From: Acrocarpospora macrocephala
Lineage (GTDB): Bacteria; Actinomycetota; Actinomycetes; Streptosporangiales; Streptosporangiaceae
Direction: 5' to 3'
Assembly: GCF_009687865.1 (NCBI RefSeq)
Contig: NZ_BLAE01000034.1
Location: forward strand, 110,589-174,588
Length of the DNA stretch: 64,000 bases
In this document: positions 48,821 to 58,700 of the stretch, in pieces
How the letters are laid out: each line of letters starts with the position of its first letter
Numbering within the stretch: position 1 is the stretch's first letter
Notes under the pieces: generated by a model
Databases searched by the model: none
What the model was told of the DNA's origin: nothing
Seen by the model: the letters and a program-made list of their open reading frames with translations, nothing else
Program-made: the position numbers and the translations under genes

Positions 48821-50362
48821 ATGAAGCGCACCTTCGTTGTAGGTGGCATTAGCGCGGGCCTGCTGGCCTCCGCTCTTGTCACCTCCCCGGCCCAAGCGAC
48901 CGACGAGGTCCCATCGGTCATCCTCGCCAACACGAACATGGCCGCCCGCCAGGTCGCCGCGTTCTGGTACGGCGAGCGCAAGGCCAACCTGATCGGCGCC
49001 ACGCCGTACAACGTGGAGACCAAGGTCGTCGCCAAGCACGTCTCGACCGGCGGCCCGGCCGCCGACAGCAAGCCCGGAACCATTCCGGCGATCGGCGACG
49101 AGAAGAGCGGCGGCTCCTCGAAGAACGTCAACCTGCCCCGGACCACGGGCAAGGTGTTCTTCATCGGCGCCGACCACCGGCCGCACTGGTGCACGGGCAC
49201 CTCGATCCAGTCGGCTCACCGCAATCTGGTCGCCACCGCGGGCCACTGCGTGTACGACACCGAGTCGAACAAGGCCACGCTCGACAAGTGGGTCTTCATC
49301 CCCGGTTACTACGAGGGCAAGACCCCGTGGGGCATCTACGTCGGCAAGCAGGCGTTCACGCACTACGACTACGACGTCTACGAGGACGGCGACCGCGACT
49401 ACGCGTTCGTGACCGTGTACAACGGCGTCATCCCCACCTCGGCCGACGTCGACCGGCACTACGACAGCAAACGTTTCGAGACCAAGACCGAGGCGGAGAA
49501 GGAGAAGGCCAGGCTGCTGGCCGACCCCGCCTCCGCGCGGGCCGAGCTGACCGTGGTCCCGGTCCGCGACTACCGGCACGTGGTGCCCGGGGGCATCGTG
49601 CCCGGGGAGTACGAGACGGTCCTGAACATCAAGTACGAGACCTTCCAGAGGTTCAACCCGTCCCACCAGCTGACGGTGCAGCCGAAGCCCAAGCCCGCTG
49701 ACCCGAAGGTCGACGGGACCGACTACTTCGACACGCAGATCAGGCCTGACGCGTGGAAGCCCCCGGCCGGCGACCCGAACGCGATCCAGTACCTGTCGGC
49801 GGATCACCGGACGCTGTACTTCAAGATCTCTACGAACGTGGACGGCCCGCCGGAGTACCGCTACTACTACCGGACGTACAAGGCGACCTTCGACCTGGAC
49901 TACAAGGTCGTCGGCAAGCTGTACTCCATCGGCCTGAAGGACGTCGGTCGCCTCGGTGACAACGTCGGCGGCCAGGGCTTGGCGTACAACCAGAAGGTCG
50001 GCAAGAACGTCTTCGTCTTCGGTTACCCGAGCGGCTCGCACCCGGACGGCAACCACGCTTTCACCGGCAAGACCCTCAAGTACCAGTACGGCAAGACCTT
50101 CGCCGCCTCGGCTTCGGCCATCAAGGCGGAGGAGCTCATCGGGGTCAAGTCCTCGTTCACCGGTGAGGGTTCGATCGGTTCGGCGTGGCTCGTCGAATAC
50201 AAGAGCGCGCGTCGCCTCGGTTTCCTGAACGGCGTCACGATCGGCGTCGCCGACCGCGACGGTAACAACCGTTACGACACCAGCGTCTCGCCGTACTTCG
50301 ACGGGGAGACCTACGGGGTCTACAAGGTCGCCGCGAACCTGTGGTCAGGCAAGATCGTCTAA
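48821..50362 (+). CDS. Secreted trypsin-like serine protease
   Basis: 513 residues from the ATG at 48821. Signal peptide KRTFVVGGISAGLLASALVTS with cleavage near AQA, then a propeptide-like region. The protease domain has NLVATAGHCVYD (catalytic His), DRDYAFVTVYNG (Asp) and FTGEGSIGSAWL (Ser region). The usual GDSGGP is altered to GSIGSAW, as in V8/glutamyl-endopeptidase relatives of actinobacteria. A long insertion between His/Asp and Ser parts (about 220-370) is Tyr/Lys/Pro-rich. Extracellular; target proteins unknown. Confidence 0.85.
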   Translation: MKRTFVVGGISAGLLASALVTSPAQATDEVPSVILANTNMAARQVAAFWYGERKANLIGATPYNVETKVVAKHVSTGGPAADSKPGTIPAIGDEKSGGSSKNVNLPRTTGKVFFIGADHRPHWCTGTSIQSAHRNLVATAGHCVYDTESNKATLDKWVFIPGYYEGKTPWGIYVGKQAFTHYDYDVYEDGDRDYAFVTVYNGVIPTSADVDRHYDSKRFETKTEAEKEKARLLADPASARAELTVVPVRDYRHVVPGGIVPGEYETVLNIKYETFQRFNPSHQLTVQPKPKPADPKVDGTDYFDTQIRPDAWKPPAGDPNAIQYLSADHRTLYFKISTNVDGPPEYRYYYRTYKATFDLDYKVVGKLYSIGLKDVGRLGDNVGGQGLAYNQKVGKNVFVFGYPSGSHPDGNHAFTGKTLKYQYGKTFAASASAIKAEELIGVKSSFTGEGSIGSAWLVEYKSARRLGFLNGVTIGVADRDGNNRYDTSVSPYFDGETYGVYKVAANLWSGKIV

Positions 50363-50451
50363 CAGCAGGTGCCCTCGGGTCCTGCCAGGGTCCGGTCTGC
50401 CAGCGGCCGGGCCCTTCTGGAATTGTCGGTGGGGGTGCGTAGGGTGGCCTG

Positions 50452-51066
50452 GTGGTTGAGCGAGGGCGCAGGGGCCTCCCGCCGGAGGCGGGCACGACGA
50501 TCCGTTCGGTGAGCTGGGATGGGGATGACCTGTCCGGCCAGGAACATCATCGGGTCGAGTTCGTCGACGTGGACATGACCGAGGCCACCAGCAGCCGCGC
50601 GGTCTTCTCCGAATGCACCTTCCGCGGCGTGCGCTTCAACGTCTCCACCCACACCGAGTCGGCGTTCCTCAACTGCACGTTCGTCCGCTGCTCGTTCTTC
50701 GACGCCACCTTCACCGGCTGCAAGCTGGTCGGCAGCACCTTCGACGACTGCACGTTCGCGCTGCTCAAGGTCGACGGCGGCGACTGGTCCTTCGCCGCCC
50801 TGCCCTACGCCGACCTCACCGGCACAACCTTCGATGGCGTCCGGCTCCGCGAGGCCGACCTGCGGAACACCATCTGCGCGCGTGCCACTTTCCGCGGCGT
50901 CGATCTCTCCGGGGCTTCGTTACGCCAGACGGATTTCACCGAATGCGACCTGCGCGGCAGCGACCTCTCCGCACTGGATCCCCGCGCGGCCACCGTCACG
51001 GGAGCGAAGATCGACTTTTCCCAGGCGATCACCATCGCCGCCGCGCTGGGGATGGACGTCGGCTGA
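50452..51066 (+). CDS. Pentapeptide-repeat protein
   Basis: 204 residues from GTG. From about residue 30 the sequence follows the A(D/N)Lxx pattern that builds a right-handed quadrilateral beta-helix: VEFVDVDMTEA, AVFSECTFRGVRF, AFLNCTFVRCSFFDATFTGCKL, ADLTGTTFDGVRLREADLRNTI and VDLSGASLRQTDFTECDLRGSDL. Such folds can mimic DNA and protect gyrase (Qnr/MfpA type), but many have unknown roles and no gyrase-directed feature can be singled out here. The gene is 48 bp before pyrD and may be co-transcribed with it. Confidence 0.88.
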   Translation: MVERGRRGLPPEAGTTIRSVSWDGDDLSGQEHHRVEFVDVDMTEATSSRAVFSECTFRGVRFNVSTHTESAFLNCTFVRCSFFDATFTGCKLVGSTFDDCTFALLKVDGGDWSFAALPYADLTGTTFDGVRLREADLRNTICARATFRGVDLSGASLRQTDFTECDLRGSDLSALDPRAATVTGAKIDFSQAITIAAALGMDVG

Positions 51067-51113
51067 GGACCGGTTTCTCGCCGTGGTGGAGTGGGACGAT
51101 ACCCTGATCGGTG

Positions 51114-52166
51114 ATGTATCGAATCCTGCTCACGCGAGTTCTGAGCCGTACTGACGCCGAGACGGTTCATCATCTGACGATCCGGTTGCTCCGGATCCTG
51201 GCCATCCTGCCCCTGGTGAAGCAGATCCTCCACGGCTGGCTGGCCCCGCGTGATGAGGCTCTGCGCGTCCAGGCTTTCGGCGTGCACTTCCCCAGCCCGT
51301 TCGGGCTGGCCGCCGGGTTCGACAAGAACGCGGAATGCGTGGAGCCGCTGGCCGCGCTGGGGTTCGGCCACGTCGAGGTGGGCACGATCACCGCACACGC
51401 GCAGCCGGGCAACGCCCGCCCCCGCCTGTTCCGCCTCATCGGCGATCGGGCGATCATCAACCGGATGGGCTTCAACAACAACGGCGCGACAGCGGCCGCG
51501 AAACGCCTCAGAAAGCCCCGTAGCCTCCCGGTCGTCGTCGGCGTCAACATCGGCAAGACCAAGGTCGTGCCCGAGGACGAGGCCGCGCGCGACTACGTGA
51601 CCAGCGCCAGGACGCTGGCTCCGCTGGCCGACTACCTGGTCGTCAACGTCAGCTCGCCCAACACCCCGGGCCTGCGCGACCTGCAGGCCGTGGAGCTGCT
51701 GCGCCCCCTGCTCACCCAGGTCAAAGCCGTCGCGGGCCGTACGCCCCTGCTGGTGAAGATCGCGCCCGACCTGGCCGACGAGGACGTGGACGAAGTCGCC
51801 CAGCTCGCGGTGGAACTCGGCCTCGCCGGAATCATCGCCACGAACACCACGATCAGCCGAAAAAACGTCTCATCCACGGAACAAGGCGGACTGTCTGGCC
51901 GGCCGTTGAAGGAGCGCTCGCTGGAAGTGCTCCGCAGGCTGCACGCCAAGGTGGGGGACCGGCTCGCGCTCGTCTCGGTCGGCGGCGTGGAGAGCGTGGA
52001 CGACGTCTGGGAACGTCTTCTCGCCGGCGCCACCCTGGTCCAGGGCTACACCGGGCTGATCTACGCGGGACCGCTGTGGCCGTCCCGCATGAATCGCCAG
52101 CTCTCCCGCCGCCTGCGCCGACATGGGTACACCTCGATCGCCCAGGTCATTGGGCGAGTCGACTAA
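51114..52166 (+). CDS. pyrD: Quinone-dependent dihydroorotate dehydrogenase (class 2)
   Basis: 350 residues. It oxidises dihydroorotate to orotate in pyrimidine synthesis, passing electrons through FMN to membrane quinone. The class 2 N-terminal amphipathic extension ([22 protein letters not shown]) is present, followed by the barrel with [64 protein letters not shown] with the catalytic Ser, and [14 protein letters not shown] at 51111 is an alternative start. The 3' end overlaps the convergent ABC permease gene by 4 bp. Confidence 0.95.
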   Translation: MYRILLTRVLSRTDAETVHHLTIRLLRILAILPLVKQILHGWLAPRDEALRVQAFGVHFPSPFGLAAGFDKNAECVEPLAALGFGHVEVGTITAHAQPGNARPRLFRLIGDRAIINRMGFNNNGATAAAKRLRKPRSLPVVVGVNIGKTKVVPEDEAARDYVTSARTLAPLADYLVVNVSSPNTPGLRDLQAVELLRPLLTQVKAVAGRTPLLVKIAPDLADEDVDEVAQLAVELGLAGIIATNTTISRKNVSSTEQGGLSGRPLKERSLEVLRRLHAKVGDRLALVSVGGVESVDDVWERLLAGATLVQGYTGLIYAGPLWPSRMNRQLSRRLRRHGYTSIAQVIGRVD

Positions 52167-53014
52167 CCCTTGTCGGAGCCCTCGTTGGCTCCCCGCACGA
52201 AATAGCGCTGGAAGACAACGAAGATTACGGCCACCGGAATGGTGGCCAGCAGAGCCGCACCCAGTTTGAGCGGATACTGGGTGCCGACCCCCAGCGACCC
52301 CGACACCAAGTCGGCCAGACCCCGGGGCAGCGTGAACAGCGCCGGATCCTGCACGGCCACCAGGCTGTGCGGGAACTCATTCCAGGTGCCCTGGAAGGAG
52401 ATGATCATCAGCGTGATCAGCGCCGGTCGGGCCATCGGCAGCACGACCGACCAGAACGTCCGGAACACCCCGGCTCCGTCGATCCGCGCGGCCTCCTCGA
52501 CGCTAACCGGAATGGACTCGAAGAACTGTTTCATGATGAACACGCCCGCCGCGTCCGCGATCACCGGCAGTACCAGCGCGGTGTAGCTGTTGTAGATCCC
52601 GATCTGATTCAAAACCAGAAATTTTGGGATAAAGAGCACAACGCCCGGGACCGCCATGATGGCGAGGATCGCCGAGAACAGCCCGGCGCGGCCACGGAAC
52701 CGGAGGCGGGCGAGAGCGTAGCCCGCCATCGAGTCGAGCAGCAGCCGCCCGAGCGTCACCACGATCGTGATCACGATCGAGTTGCCCAGCCAGAGCGGCA
52801 GGTCGGTGCCGAGGAACACCCGCTCGTACCCGCCCGTGGACACCGGGTCGGGGAACGGCGACAGCGGGTTGGCCGCAGCGTCCGATTCGGTCTTGAACGA
52901 GTTTCCGATCTGGATCACGAACGGGTAGAGGAAGACCAGCGCGAAGAAGATCAGGACGCAGTAGCCGACGAAGGTCGAGGCGAACGTCCGCCCGCCGGTG
53001 GTGTCGCGAGTCAC
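52163..53014 (-). CDS. Sugar ABC transporter permease, MalG type
   Basis: 283 residues with six membrane helices and the EAA loop EEAARIDGAGVFRTFWSVVLPMARP that contacts the ATPase. Starts at a GTG next to the stop of the MalF-type gene. It is the last gene of the minus-strand operon LacI - binding protein - MalF - MalG. No ATPase gene is present, so a shared ATPase of the MsiK type is expected, as is usual in actinobacteria. Confidence 0.92.
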   Translation of the reverse strand: MTRDTTGGRTFASTFVGYCVLIFFALVFLYPFVIQIGNSFKTESDAAANPLSPFPDPVSTGGYERVFLGTDLPLWLGNSIVITIVVTLGRLLLDSMAGYALARLRFRGRAGLFSAILAIMAVPGVVLFIPKFLVLNQIGIYNSYTALVLPVIADAAGVFIMKQFFESIPVSVEEAARIDGAGVFRTFWSVVLPMARPALITLMIISFQGTWNEFPHSLVAVQDPALFTLPRGLADLVSGSLGVGTQYPLKLGAALLATIPVAVIFVVFQRYFVRGANEGSDKG

Positions 53015-53015
53015 C

Positions 53016-54062
53016 TCACACCTTCCGATCCCGCATGACCCATCGCTGGATCAGCGTCAGCACCACGATGATGGCGAACAGCACGAACGAGATCGCCGTC
53101 CCGGAGCCGTACTCGAAGCTCCGGAAGGCTGTCTGGTAGGACAAGAACGCCGGAGTAAGGGTGGTCTTGGCGGGATTGCCCTGACTCATCACGTAGATCT
53201 GGTCGAACACCTGCCACGTGGAGATCAGCCCCAGCGTCAGCACCAGGAACAGCGTCGGCTTGAGCATCGGCAGCGTCACGTAACGGAAGACGCCCTTGTT
53301 GCCCGCGCCGTCCAGCTTGGCGGCCTCTTCCAGGGTTACCGGGATGTCCTGCAGGGCGGCCAGGAACATCAGCATGAACGTGCCCGAGGTGGTCCAGATG
53401 ACCAGCATGATGATGGTCGTCATGGCCACGCTCGGCCCCGACAGCCAGTCCCACCAGGACAGGCCAAACGGACCCGACTCCAGCAGCGCCGTCGGCGGAG
53501 CGTCCAGATCGACCAGACCCACCCCGCTCAGCAGCAGGTGCAGGGTCCCCCGGGAATCGGAGAACCACTGCGGCCCGTCGATGCCGAAGACGCTCAGCAG
53601 GTTGTTGACCGCGCCCGAGTTGGCGAACACGAACAGGAAGACCACGCTGATGGCCACCGAGCTGGTGACCGAGGGGAAGAAGAACGCCGCACGGAAGAAC
53701 GACTTGCCGCGCAGCAGCCGGTTGTTGACGATCATGGCCAGACCGAGCGCGAGCAAGGTCTGGCAGGGCACCACGATCAGCACGTAGTAGACGTTGTTCC
53801 GCAGGCTCGTCATGAAATCCTGCCGGGTGAGCCCGTCCTCGGTGAACAATCGGGTGTAGTTCTCGGTCCCCACGAAAGGCACGCTCGATTTGAACGGGCT
53901 GCCCTGCCCGTTCCAGTCGGTCACGCTGACCCACAGCGCCATCAGAATCGGCAACAGCATGAACAGGCTGAGAATGACGACAACTGGGGCCACGAACAGC
54001 CAGCCCGCGAGGTTCTCCCTGGCGGCGGCGGAGAACCCTCGACGCCGCGCGGCAACAGCCAC
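53016..54062 (-). CDS. Sugar ABC transporter permease, MalF type
   Basis: About 348 residues from the GTG at 54062, chosen because AAAGGAGG lies 5 nt upstream (the ATG at 54095 has none). Eight or so hydrophobic segments beginning with GWLFVAPVVVILSLFMLLPI. The EAA motif is EEAAKLDGAGNKGVFRYVTLPMLKP. A large periplasmic loop (FGIDGPQWFSDSRGTLHLLLS) between helices is typical of MalF-like proteins. Partner of the MalG-type permease directly downstream. Confidence 0.92.
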   Translation of the reverse strand: MAVAARRRGFSAAARENLAGWLFVAPVVVILSLFMLLPILMALWVSVTDWNGQGSPFKSSVPFVGTENYTRLFTEDGLTRQDFMTSLRNNVYYVLIVVPCQTLLALGLAMIVNNRLLRGKSFFRAAFFFPSVTSSVAISVVFLFVFANSGAVNNLLSVFGIDGPQWFSDSRGTLHLLLSGVGLVDLDAPPTALLESGPFGLSWWDWLSGPSVAMTTIIMLVIWTTSGTFMLMFLAALQDIPVTLEEAAKLDGAGNKGVFRYVTLPMLKPTLFLVLTLGLISTWQVFDQIYVMSQGNPAKTTLTPAFLSYQTAFRSFEYGSGTAISFVLFAIIVVLTLIQRWVMRDRKV

Positions 54063-54136
54063 GACGGCCTCCTTTCGGGCCGCCCGGTACGGCACCCGCC
54101 CCCCGAGGCGAGTGCCGTACCGGCGCGGAAATGGGG

Positions 54137-55393
54137 TTAGTTGCCGAGGGCTGCCGTGGTGTTCTTCTGCACCCGCTCCAGCAGGGTCTTCGGCTTGATC
54201 GTGTCGAGCTGCTGGATGCCGGTGTCGAAGTCGGCCAGCACGCTGTCCATCTTGGGCGCGTTGACCGGGCCGTGCGCGTAGTCGGCGCCGTTCACGAAGG
54301 GGGCGTCGTTCGGGAAGGCCGCGGTGTAGGCGTCCTTGGCGGACTGGCGGGAGGGCATGACGCCGAACGCCGTGGCGAACGCCATCTGCTGCTCGACGGT
54401 GGTCATCGCCTCGACGAAGCTGATGGCCTGCTCCTTGTACTTGCTCTTGGCGGAGATGCCCCAGCAGTTGGTGAAGGAGAGCGTGCCCTTGCCCTTGGGA
54501 CCGGCGGGCATCTCGTGGACCGAGTACTTCACGTCGGGGAAGTCGTTGGTCATCGCGCCCTTGATCCAGTTGCCCTCGACCGTCATCGCGGCCTTGCCCT
54601 TGCCGAAGGCCTCACCGGCCCAGCCGGCGTCCAGCTGCTTGGGCGTCTGGGCGTACTTGTCCTTCATCAGGCCCTGGACGTAGGTCAGCGCCGTCAGGTT
54701 CTCGGGCGTGTCGGCGGTCGCGGTCTTGCCGTCCTGGCTGATGATCCAGCCGCCCGCGCCGACCATGAACGCGCCCACCCGGTCGCGGGTGTCGCCGAGC
54801 GCCAGCGGGGTGATGTCCTTGGCCTTCAGCTTCTCGCTGGTGGCGGTGAGCTGGTCCCAGGTGGTCGGCACGTCGGCGTCGGTCAGCCCGGCCTTGGCCC
54901 ACAGGTCGGTGTTGATCACCAGGGCCAGGGTGGAGAAGTCCTTGGGCGCGCAGTAGTACTTGCCGTCGTAGGTGAAGGTGTCGCGCAGGCTCTGGTAGAA
55001 GTCGGTCGGGTTGGAGATCTTGTCGCCGTACGGCTCCAGCGCCCCCACGCTGGCGTAGTCGGCGAACCGGGACGCGTCCACGTAGAACACGTCCGGCGGG
55101 CTGTCACCCGCGAAGGCCTGGCCGAGCTGCTGGCCGAGGTCCTGGGCGGGCGTCACCGTGGCTTTGTTGCCCGTCTTGGTGGCCCACGCGGCGGCGGCGT
55201 CGTTGACCGCCTTGGTCTCGGCCTCGCCGGAGGAGCCGATCATGATCTGCAGGTCGGCCGGTCCGGCGGAGGCCGGGGCCTGGGTGGGAGCGGCGCCCGG
55301 CTCCTCGAAACCGCTGCCGCAGGCGGCTGCCGAGAGCAGGGCGGCGGACGCGGCCGACAGGACGGCCGCCTTTCGAAGGGTGCTGCGCTTCAT
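54137..55393 (-). CDS. Sugar-binding lipoprotein of the ABC transporter
   Basis: 418 residues. Lipoprotein signal with lipobox SAAAC. Mature part is an SBP_bac_1-type carbohydrate-binding protein: DLGQQLGQAFAGDSPPDVFYVDASRFADYA, DFSTLALVINTDLWAKAGL, PTTWDQLTATSEKLKAKDITPLAL, and MTVEGNWIKGAM near the hinge. It captures an oligosaccharide (maltose/glucoside class suggested by the glycogen-debranching-like enzyme across the promoter). Followed by both permease genes; preceded by the LacI gene 44 bp away. Confidence 0.93.
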   Translation of the reverse strand: MKRSTLRKAAVLSAASAALLSAAACGSGFEEPGAAPTQAPASAGPADLQIMIGSSGEAETKAVNDAAAAWATKTGNKATVTPAQDLGQQLGQAFAGDSPPDVFYVDASRFADYASVGALEPYGDKISNPTDFYQSLRDTFTYDGKYYCAPKDFSTLALVINTDLWAKAGLTDADVPTTWDQLTATSEKLKAKDITPLALGDTRDRVGAFMVGAGGWIISQDGKTATADTPENLTALTYVQGLMKDKYAQTPKQLDAGWAGEAFGKGKAAMTVEGNWIKGAMTNDFPDVKYSVHEMPAGPKGKGTLSFTNCWGISAKSKYKEQAISFVEAMTTVEQQMAFATAFGVMPSRQSAKDAYTAAFPNDAPFVNGADYAHGPVNAPKMDSVLADFDTGIQQLDTIKPKTLLERVQKNTTAALGN

Positions 55394-55437
55394 CGCGATA
55401 TTCCTTGTCTTTCCGGGGGTTGTGCGCTGATCTCTGG

Positions 55438-56454
55438 TCAGGCGGACTGCCGTACCACCAGGAAGGGCGGGAGCAGGAGGTGGCTGGGCGGTGTTCCTTC
55501 GAGGGCCCGGCTGAGCAGGCTCATGCAGCGGGCCGCGGCTTCGGTCAGGGGCTGGTGCACGCTGGTCAGCCCGATCGCCTTGGCCACCGGGGTGTCGTCG
55601 AAGCCGATCACGGCGATGCGCCGGTAGGCCTCGGCGTGCCAGGCGGGGTTGGGGGAGCGGGCCACCTGCAGGGCGCCGAGCGCGAGCGAGTCGCTGGCGC
55701 AGACCAGGGCGGTGATGTCGGGGTCGCCGGCCAGCAGGTCGCGGGCCGCGTCCTCGCCCTCGACGCTGCCGTCGTCGGTCTCCCGGCTCAGGCCGGTGGG
55801 GTCGAGCCCGGCCCCGGCCAGGGCCCGGGACCAGCCGAGCCGGCGGTCGTCGCCGACGCCGGACCCGGGCGGCCAGCCGATGAAGGCGATCCGGCGGTGC
55901 CCGGCGGCGAGCAGGTGCTCGGTGGCCGCCTCGGTGCCGGCCGCGCCGTCCACGTCCACCCACGGGTGCCGCACGTCGGGGAGTTCGCTCCACGGGCGGC
56001 CGAACGTGACGAACGGCAACTGCCGCTCGAGCAGCCAGGAGGTGCGGAGATCCTTGTGGTGGGTGCTGGTCAGCACGAACGCGTCCGGCTCGTGCGCGCC
56101 GAGCAGGTCCTCGAAGGCGGCGATCTCCTTGTGGTCGTCGGCGGCGGTGTACAGCAGCAGCCGGTGGCCTGCTTCGGCGGCCGCCTCGGTCAGCCCGTGC
56201 AGGAACCGGTCGAAGACCGAGCCGTTGATGCCGTCGCCGACCGGGTCGACCCTGATGGCGATCAGCCCGGACCGGCCGGTGCGCATCTGCCGGGCCGCGA
56301 GGTTCACTCGGTAACCGAGCTCCTCGACGACTTCCAGCACCCGCTGCCGCGTCTCCGGGCGTACGACCTCGGGGGTGTTCAGAGCGTTGGAAACGGTCTG
56401 CCGGGAGACGCCCGCGACACGGGCGACGTCGGCGATCGTCACCTTTTCGGCCAT
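55438..56454 (-). CDS. LacI family transcriptional repressor
   Basis: 338 residues from the ATG at 56454 (AAAGG upstream; an ATG two codons earlier is possible). The N-terminal LacI HTH is VTIADVARVAGVSRQTVSNALNTPEVVRPETRQRV. The periplasmic-binding-protein-like effector domain includes RSGLIAIRVDPVGDGINGSVF, FVTFGRPW, HPWVDVDGAAG, IAFIGWPPGSGV and ALVCASDSLALGALQ. It heads the sugar operon, and two TTGAACGTTCAA-type palindromes lie in front of it, between it and the divergent glycosidase gene, so it most likely represses both directions until sugar is bound. Confidence 0.93.
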   Translation of the reverse strand: MAEKVTIADVARVAGVSRQTVSNALNTPEVVRPETRQRVLEVVEELGYRVNLAARQMRTGRSGLIAIRVDPVGDGINGSVFDRFLHGLTEAAAEAGHRLLLYTAADDHKEIAAFEDLLGAHEPDAFVLTSTHHKDLRTSWLLERQLPFVTFGRPWSELPDVRHPWVDVDGAAGTEAATEHLLAAGHRRIAFIGWPPGSGVGDDRRLGWSRALAGAGLDPTGLSRETDDGSVEGEDAARDLLAGDPDITALVCASDSLALGALQVARSPNPAWHAEAYRRIAVIGFDDTPVAKAIGLTSVHQPLTEAAARCMSLLSRALEGTPPSHLLLPPFLVVRQSA

Positions 56455-56473
56455 GAACACACCTTTCGGGGGG

Positions 56474-56515
56474 TTGAACGTTCAAATAGAAGTAAGGCAT
56501 GATTTGATCGTTCAA
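56474..56515. promoter_or_regulatory. Pair of LacI operators
   Basis: Perfect palindrome TTGAACGTTCAA at 56474-56485 and near-copy TTGATCGTTCAA at 56504-56515, 30 bp centre to centre (about three turns). AACGTT centres are typical LacI-family sites. They lie in the divergent region between the LacI operon and the glycosidase gene. Confidence 0.75.
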
Positions 56516-56602
56516 AGTTAGAGAATTGTTTCGCAATCTGCACCTCCCGCGACCGTCTGTCAAGGGCAGGGCCGCTGGATGGAGATAACGAAAGGACTAC
56601 GT

Positions 56603-58672
56603 GTGCTTGCCGAACCGCACAGCGGTCTGGGCGATCATCGCCTGCAACCGCTGCTGCACGACCTGATCAGCACGGTCATGGCGCCTACCAGCGCGCTCAG
56701 CGGCGCCGACGGGCAGATCCGTCCGGCGGGGGTGCAAGGGCTCTTCCACGCTGACACCCGTGCGCTGTCCCAGGCCACCCTGCTGGTCGACGGCCACGAA
56801 CCGGAGGCCATCGGCTACGCCCCGGCCGGTCCGGGTCGCAGCCGATTCACCTCGCTGGCCCGCCGGCTTGGCGATCGCATGCCGGATCCGACCGTACGGA
56901 TCGACCGGGTGCGCGAGATCGGCCCGACCGGTATGAGCGAGAGCGTGGAGATCACTTCTACCGCCTCCATGACCGTGACGGCCACCGTGAGCATCGAGCT
57001 GGCCTGCGATTTCGCGCCGATCAGCGTGGTCAAGTCCGGAGGTGACACCGAGACCAGCGAACCGGTCCGCACTGGGCCTGGGCAGTTGTCGTGGCGTTCC
57101 GGGCGGATCCGGGTGGTGGCGACCGGGGCGGGAGCCTCGGTTGTGGACGAGTCCCGGCTGGTGTGGCAGATCACGCTGGCGCCGCGCAGCCGGGTGATCC
57201 TGTTCTGGGACACCCTGATCGAGGATCCGGACGCGGTCGTGGTCGCGCCACCGGGGGAACTGGAGTGGAGCGTGCCGGGGGTGACCGTCGCGGACCGGCG
57301 GTTGACCCGGATGCTCGACCAGGCGCTGGACGACCTCGCGTCGCTGCGGTTGACCGAGGCCGGCACGCCGGAGGACACCTTTCTGGGCGCGGGAGTGCCC
57401 TGGTTCCTGACGTTGTTCGGCCGGGACAGCCTGTGGGCGGCGTCGATGATGCTTCCGCTGGGGACCGACCTGGCCGGGGGGACGTTGCGTACGCTGGCCC
57501 GGCGGCAGGGGGTTCGAATTGATCCCAGGACCGGCGAGGCTCCCGGGAAGATCATGCATGAACTGCGCCGGGACGAGTTCGTCGAGCCGGCGCACAACGT
57601 GCGGATACCCGCCGCGTACTACGGCACCATCGACGCCACCCCGCTCTGGATCAGCCTGCTGCACGACGCCTGGCGGTGGGGTCTGCCGGAGGACGAAGTC
57701 GCGGCGCTGGTGCCCAACCTGGAGGCGGCGCTCGGCTGGCTGCGCGACCACGCCGATCCGGATGGGGATGGCTTCATCGAATACATCGATTCCAGCGGGC
57801 GTGGCCTGGCCAATCAGGGCTGGAAGGATTCCGGTGACTCCATCCGGTTCCGGCATGGCGGCATGGCTGAGCCGCCTATCGCGCTGGTGGAGGTGCAGGG
57901 GTACGCCTACCAAGCAGCCCGGCAGGGGGCGTCGCTGCTTGAGGCGTTCGGTCGTCCGGGGGCCGAGGAGTGGCGCGAGTACGCCGCGGCGCTGGCCGAA
58001 CGGTTCCGCGCCAAGTTCTGGGTGGACGGGCCGCATGGGAGGTTCCCGGCGCTCGCGCTCGATCACGACAAGCGGCCGGTGGACGCCTTGACCAGCAACA
58101 TTGGGCATTTGCTCGGCACCGGGCTGCTGTCGGAGGAGGAAACCGCGCAGGTGGCCGCGCTGCTCGCCTCGCCCGCGATGGCGGAAGGGTTCGGGTTGCG
58201 GACGATGTCGGCGGAGGAGGGTGGGTACAGCACGCTGTCCTACCATTGCGGGTCCATCTGGCCGCATGACACGGCCATCGTGATCGCCGGACTGGCCCGC
58301 GAGGGCTTCGGCGACCAAGCCGCGGTACTGGCGGAAGGGCTGCTGGCGGCTGCGGAGTCGTTCGGGTATCGGCTGCCTGAGTTGTATGCGGGGGATAGCC
58401 GGGAGAGCGTGATCCGGCCGGTGCCGTATCCGGCGGCATGCCGCCCGCAGGCCTGGTCGGCGGCTGCGGCGGTGACGATCGCGCATGCGGCGGTGGGGTT
58501 CTATCCGGATGTGCCCGGCGGGCGCGCGGTGCTACGGCCCCTGGCCGGTGCGCCGCTCGGGGCGGTTTCGGTACGGGGCCTGCGGGTGGGGGGTGCCCAT
58601 GTCGACGTGCACGTGGACTATGACGGCAAGGCCACAGCGACCGGACTTCCGGCGGGGATGTCACTGAGCTGA
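56603..58672 (+). CDS. Glycogen-debranching-type glycosidase (amylo-alpha-1,6-glucosidase-like)
   Basis: About 689 residues from the GTG at 56603, which has AAAGGA at good distance; the ATG at 56579 is an alternative. The N-terminal 200 residues form a beta-sandwich domain seen in bacterial debranching-like proteins (GVQGLFHADTRALSQATLLVDG). The C-terminal part is an alpha/alpha barrel with PWFLTLFGRDSLWAASMMLPLG, GKIMHELRRDE, NQGWKDSGDSIRF, EVQGYAYQAARQGA and GSIWPHDTAIVIAGLAREG, positions of catalytic acids in this GH group. Cytoplasmic. Divergent from the LacI-sugar ABC operon, so it probably hydrolyses the imported oligosaccharide. Confidence 0.88.
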   Translation: MLAEPHSGLGDHRLQPLLHDLISTVMAPTSALSGADGQIRPAGVQGLFHADTRALSQATLLVDGHEPEAIGYAPAGPGRSRFTSLARRLGDRMPDPTVRIDRVREIGPTGMSESVEITSTASMTVTATVSIELACDFAPISVVKSGGDTETSEPVRTGPGQLSWRSGRIRVVATGAGASVVDESRLVWQITLAPRSRVILFWDTLIEDPDAVVVAPPGELEWSVPGVTVADRRLTRMLDQALDDLASLRLTEAGTPEDTFLGAGVPWFLTLFGRDSLWAASMMLPLGTDLAGGTLRTLARRQGVRIDPRTGEAPGKIMHELRRDEFVEPAHNVRIPAAYYGTIDATPLWISLLHDAWRWGLPEDEVAALVPNLEAALGWLRDHADPDGDGFIEYIDSSGRGLANQGWKDSGDSIRFRHGGMAEPPIALVEVQGYAYQAARQGASLLEAFGRPGAEEWREYAAALAERFRAKFWVDGPHGRFPALALDHDKRPVDALTSNIGHLLGTGLLSEEETAQVAALLASPAMAEGFGLRTMSAEEGGYSTLSYHCGSIWPHDTAIVIAGLAREGFGDQAAVLAEGLLAAAESFGYRLPELYAGDSRESVIRPVPYPAACRPQAWSAAAAVTIAHAAVGFYPDVPGGRAVLRPLAGAPLGAVSVRGLRVGGAHVDVHVDYDGKATATGLPAGMSLS

Positions 58673-58700
58673 CAACTGGTCTTTGGCGTCTTCTGGGTGG

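Noticed and set aside
50363..50451. GC-rich inverted sequences after the serine protease as a terminator
   Set aside because: Stem pairing is irregular and no T-run follows; not strong enough to call.
54131..55627. 498-codon plus-strand frame opposite the sugar-binding protein
   Set aside because: Shadow frame; the minus strand has a lipobox and binding-protein motifs.
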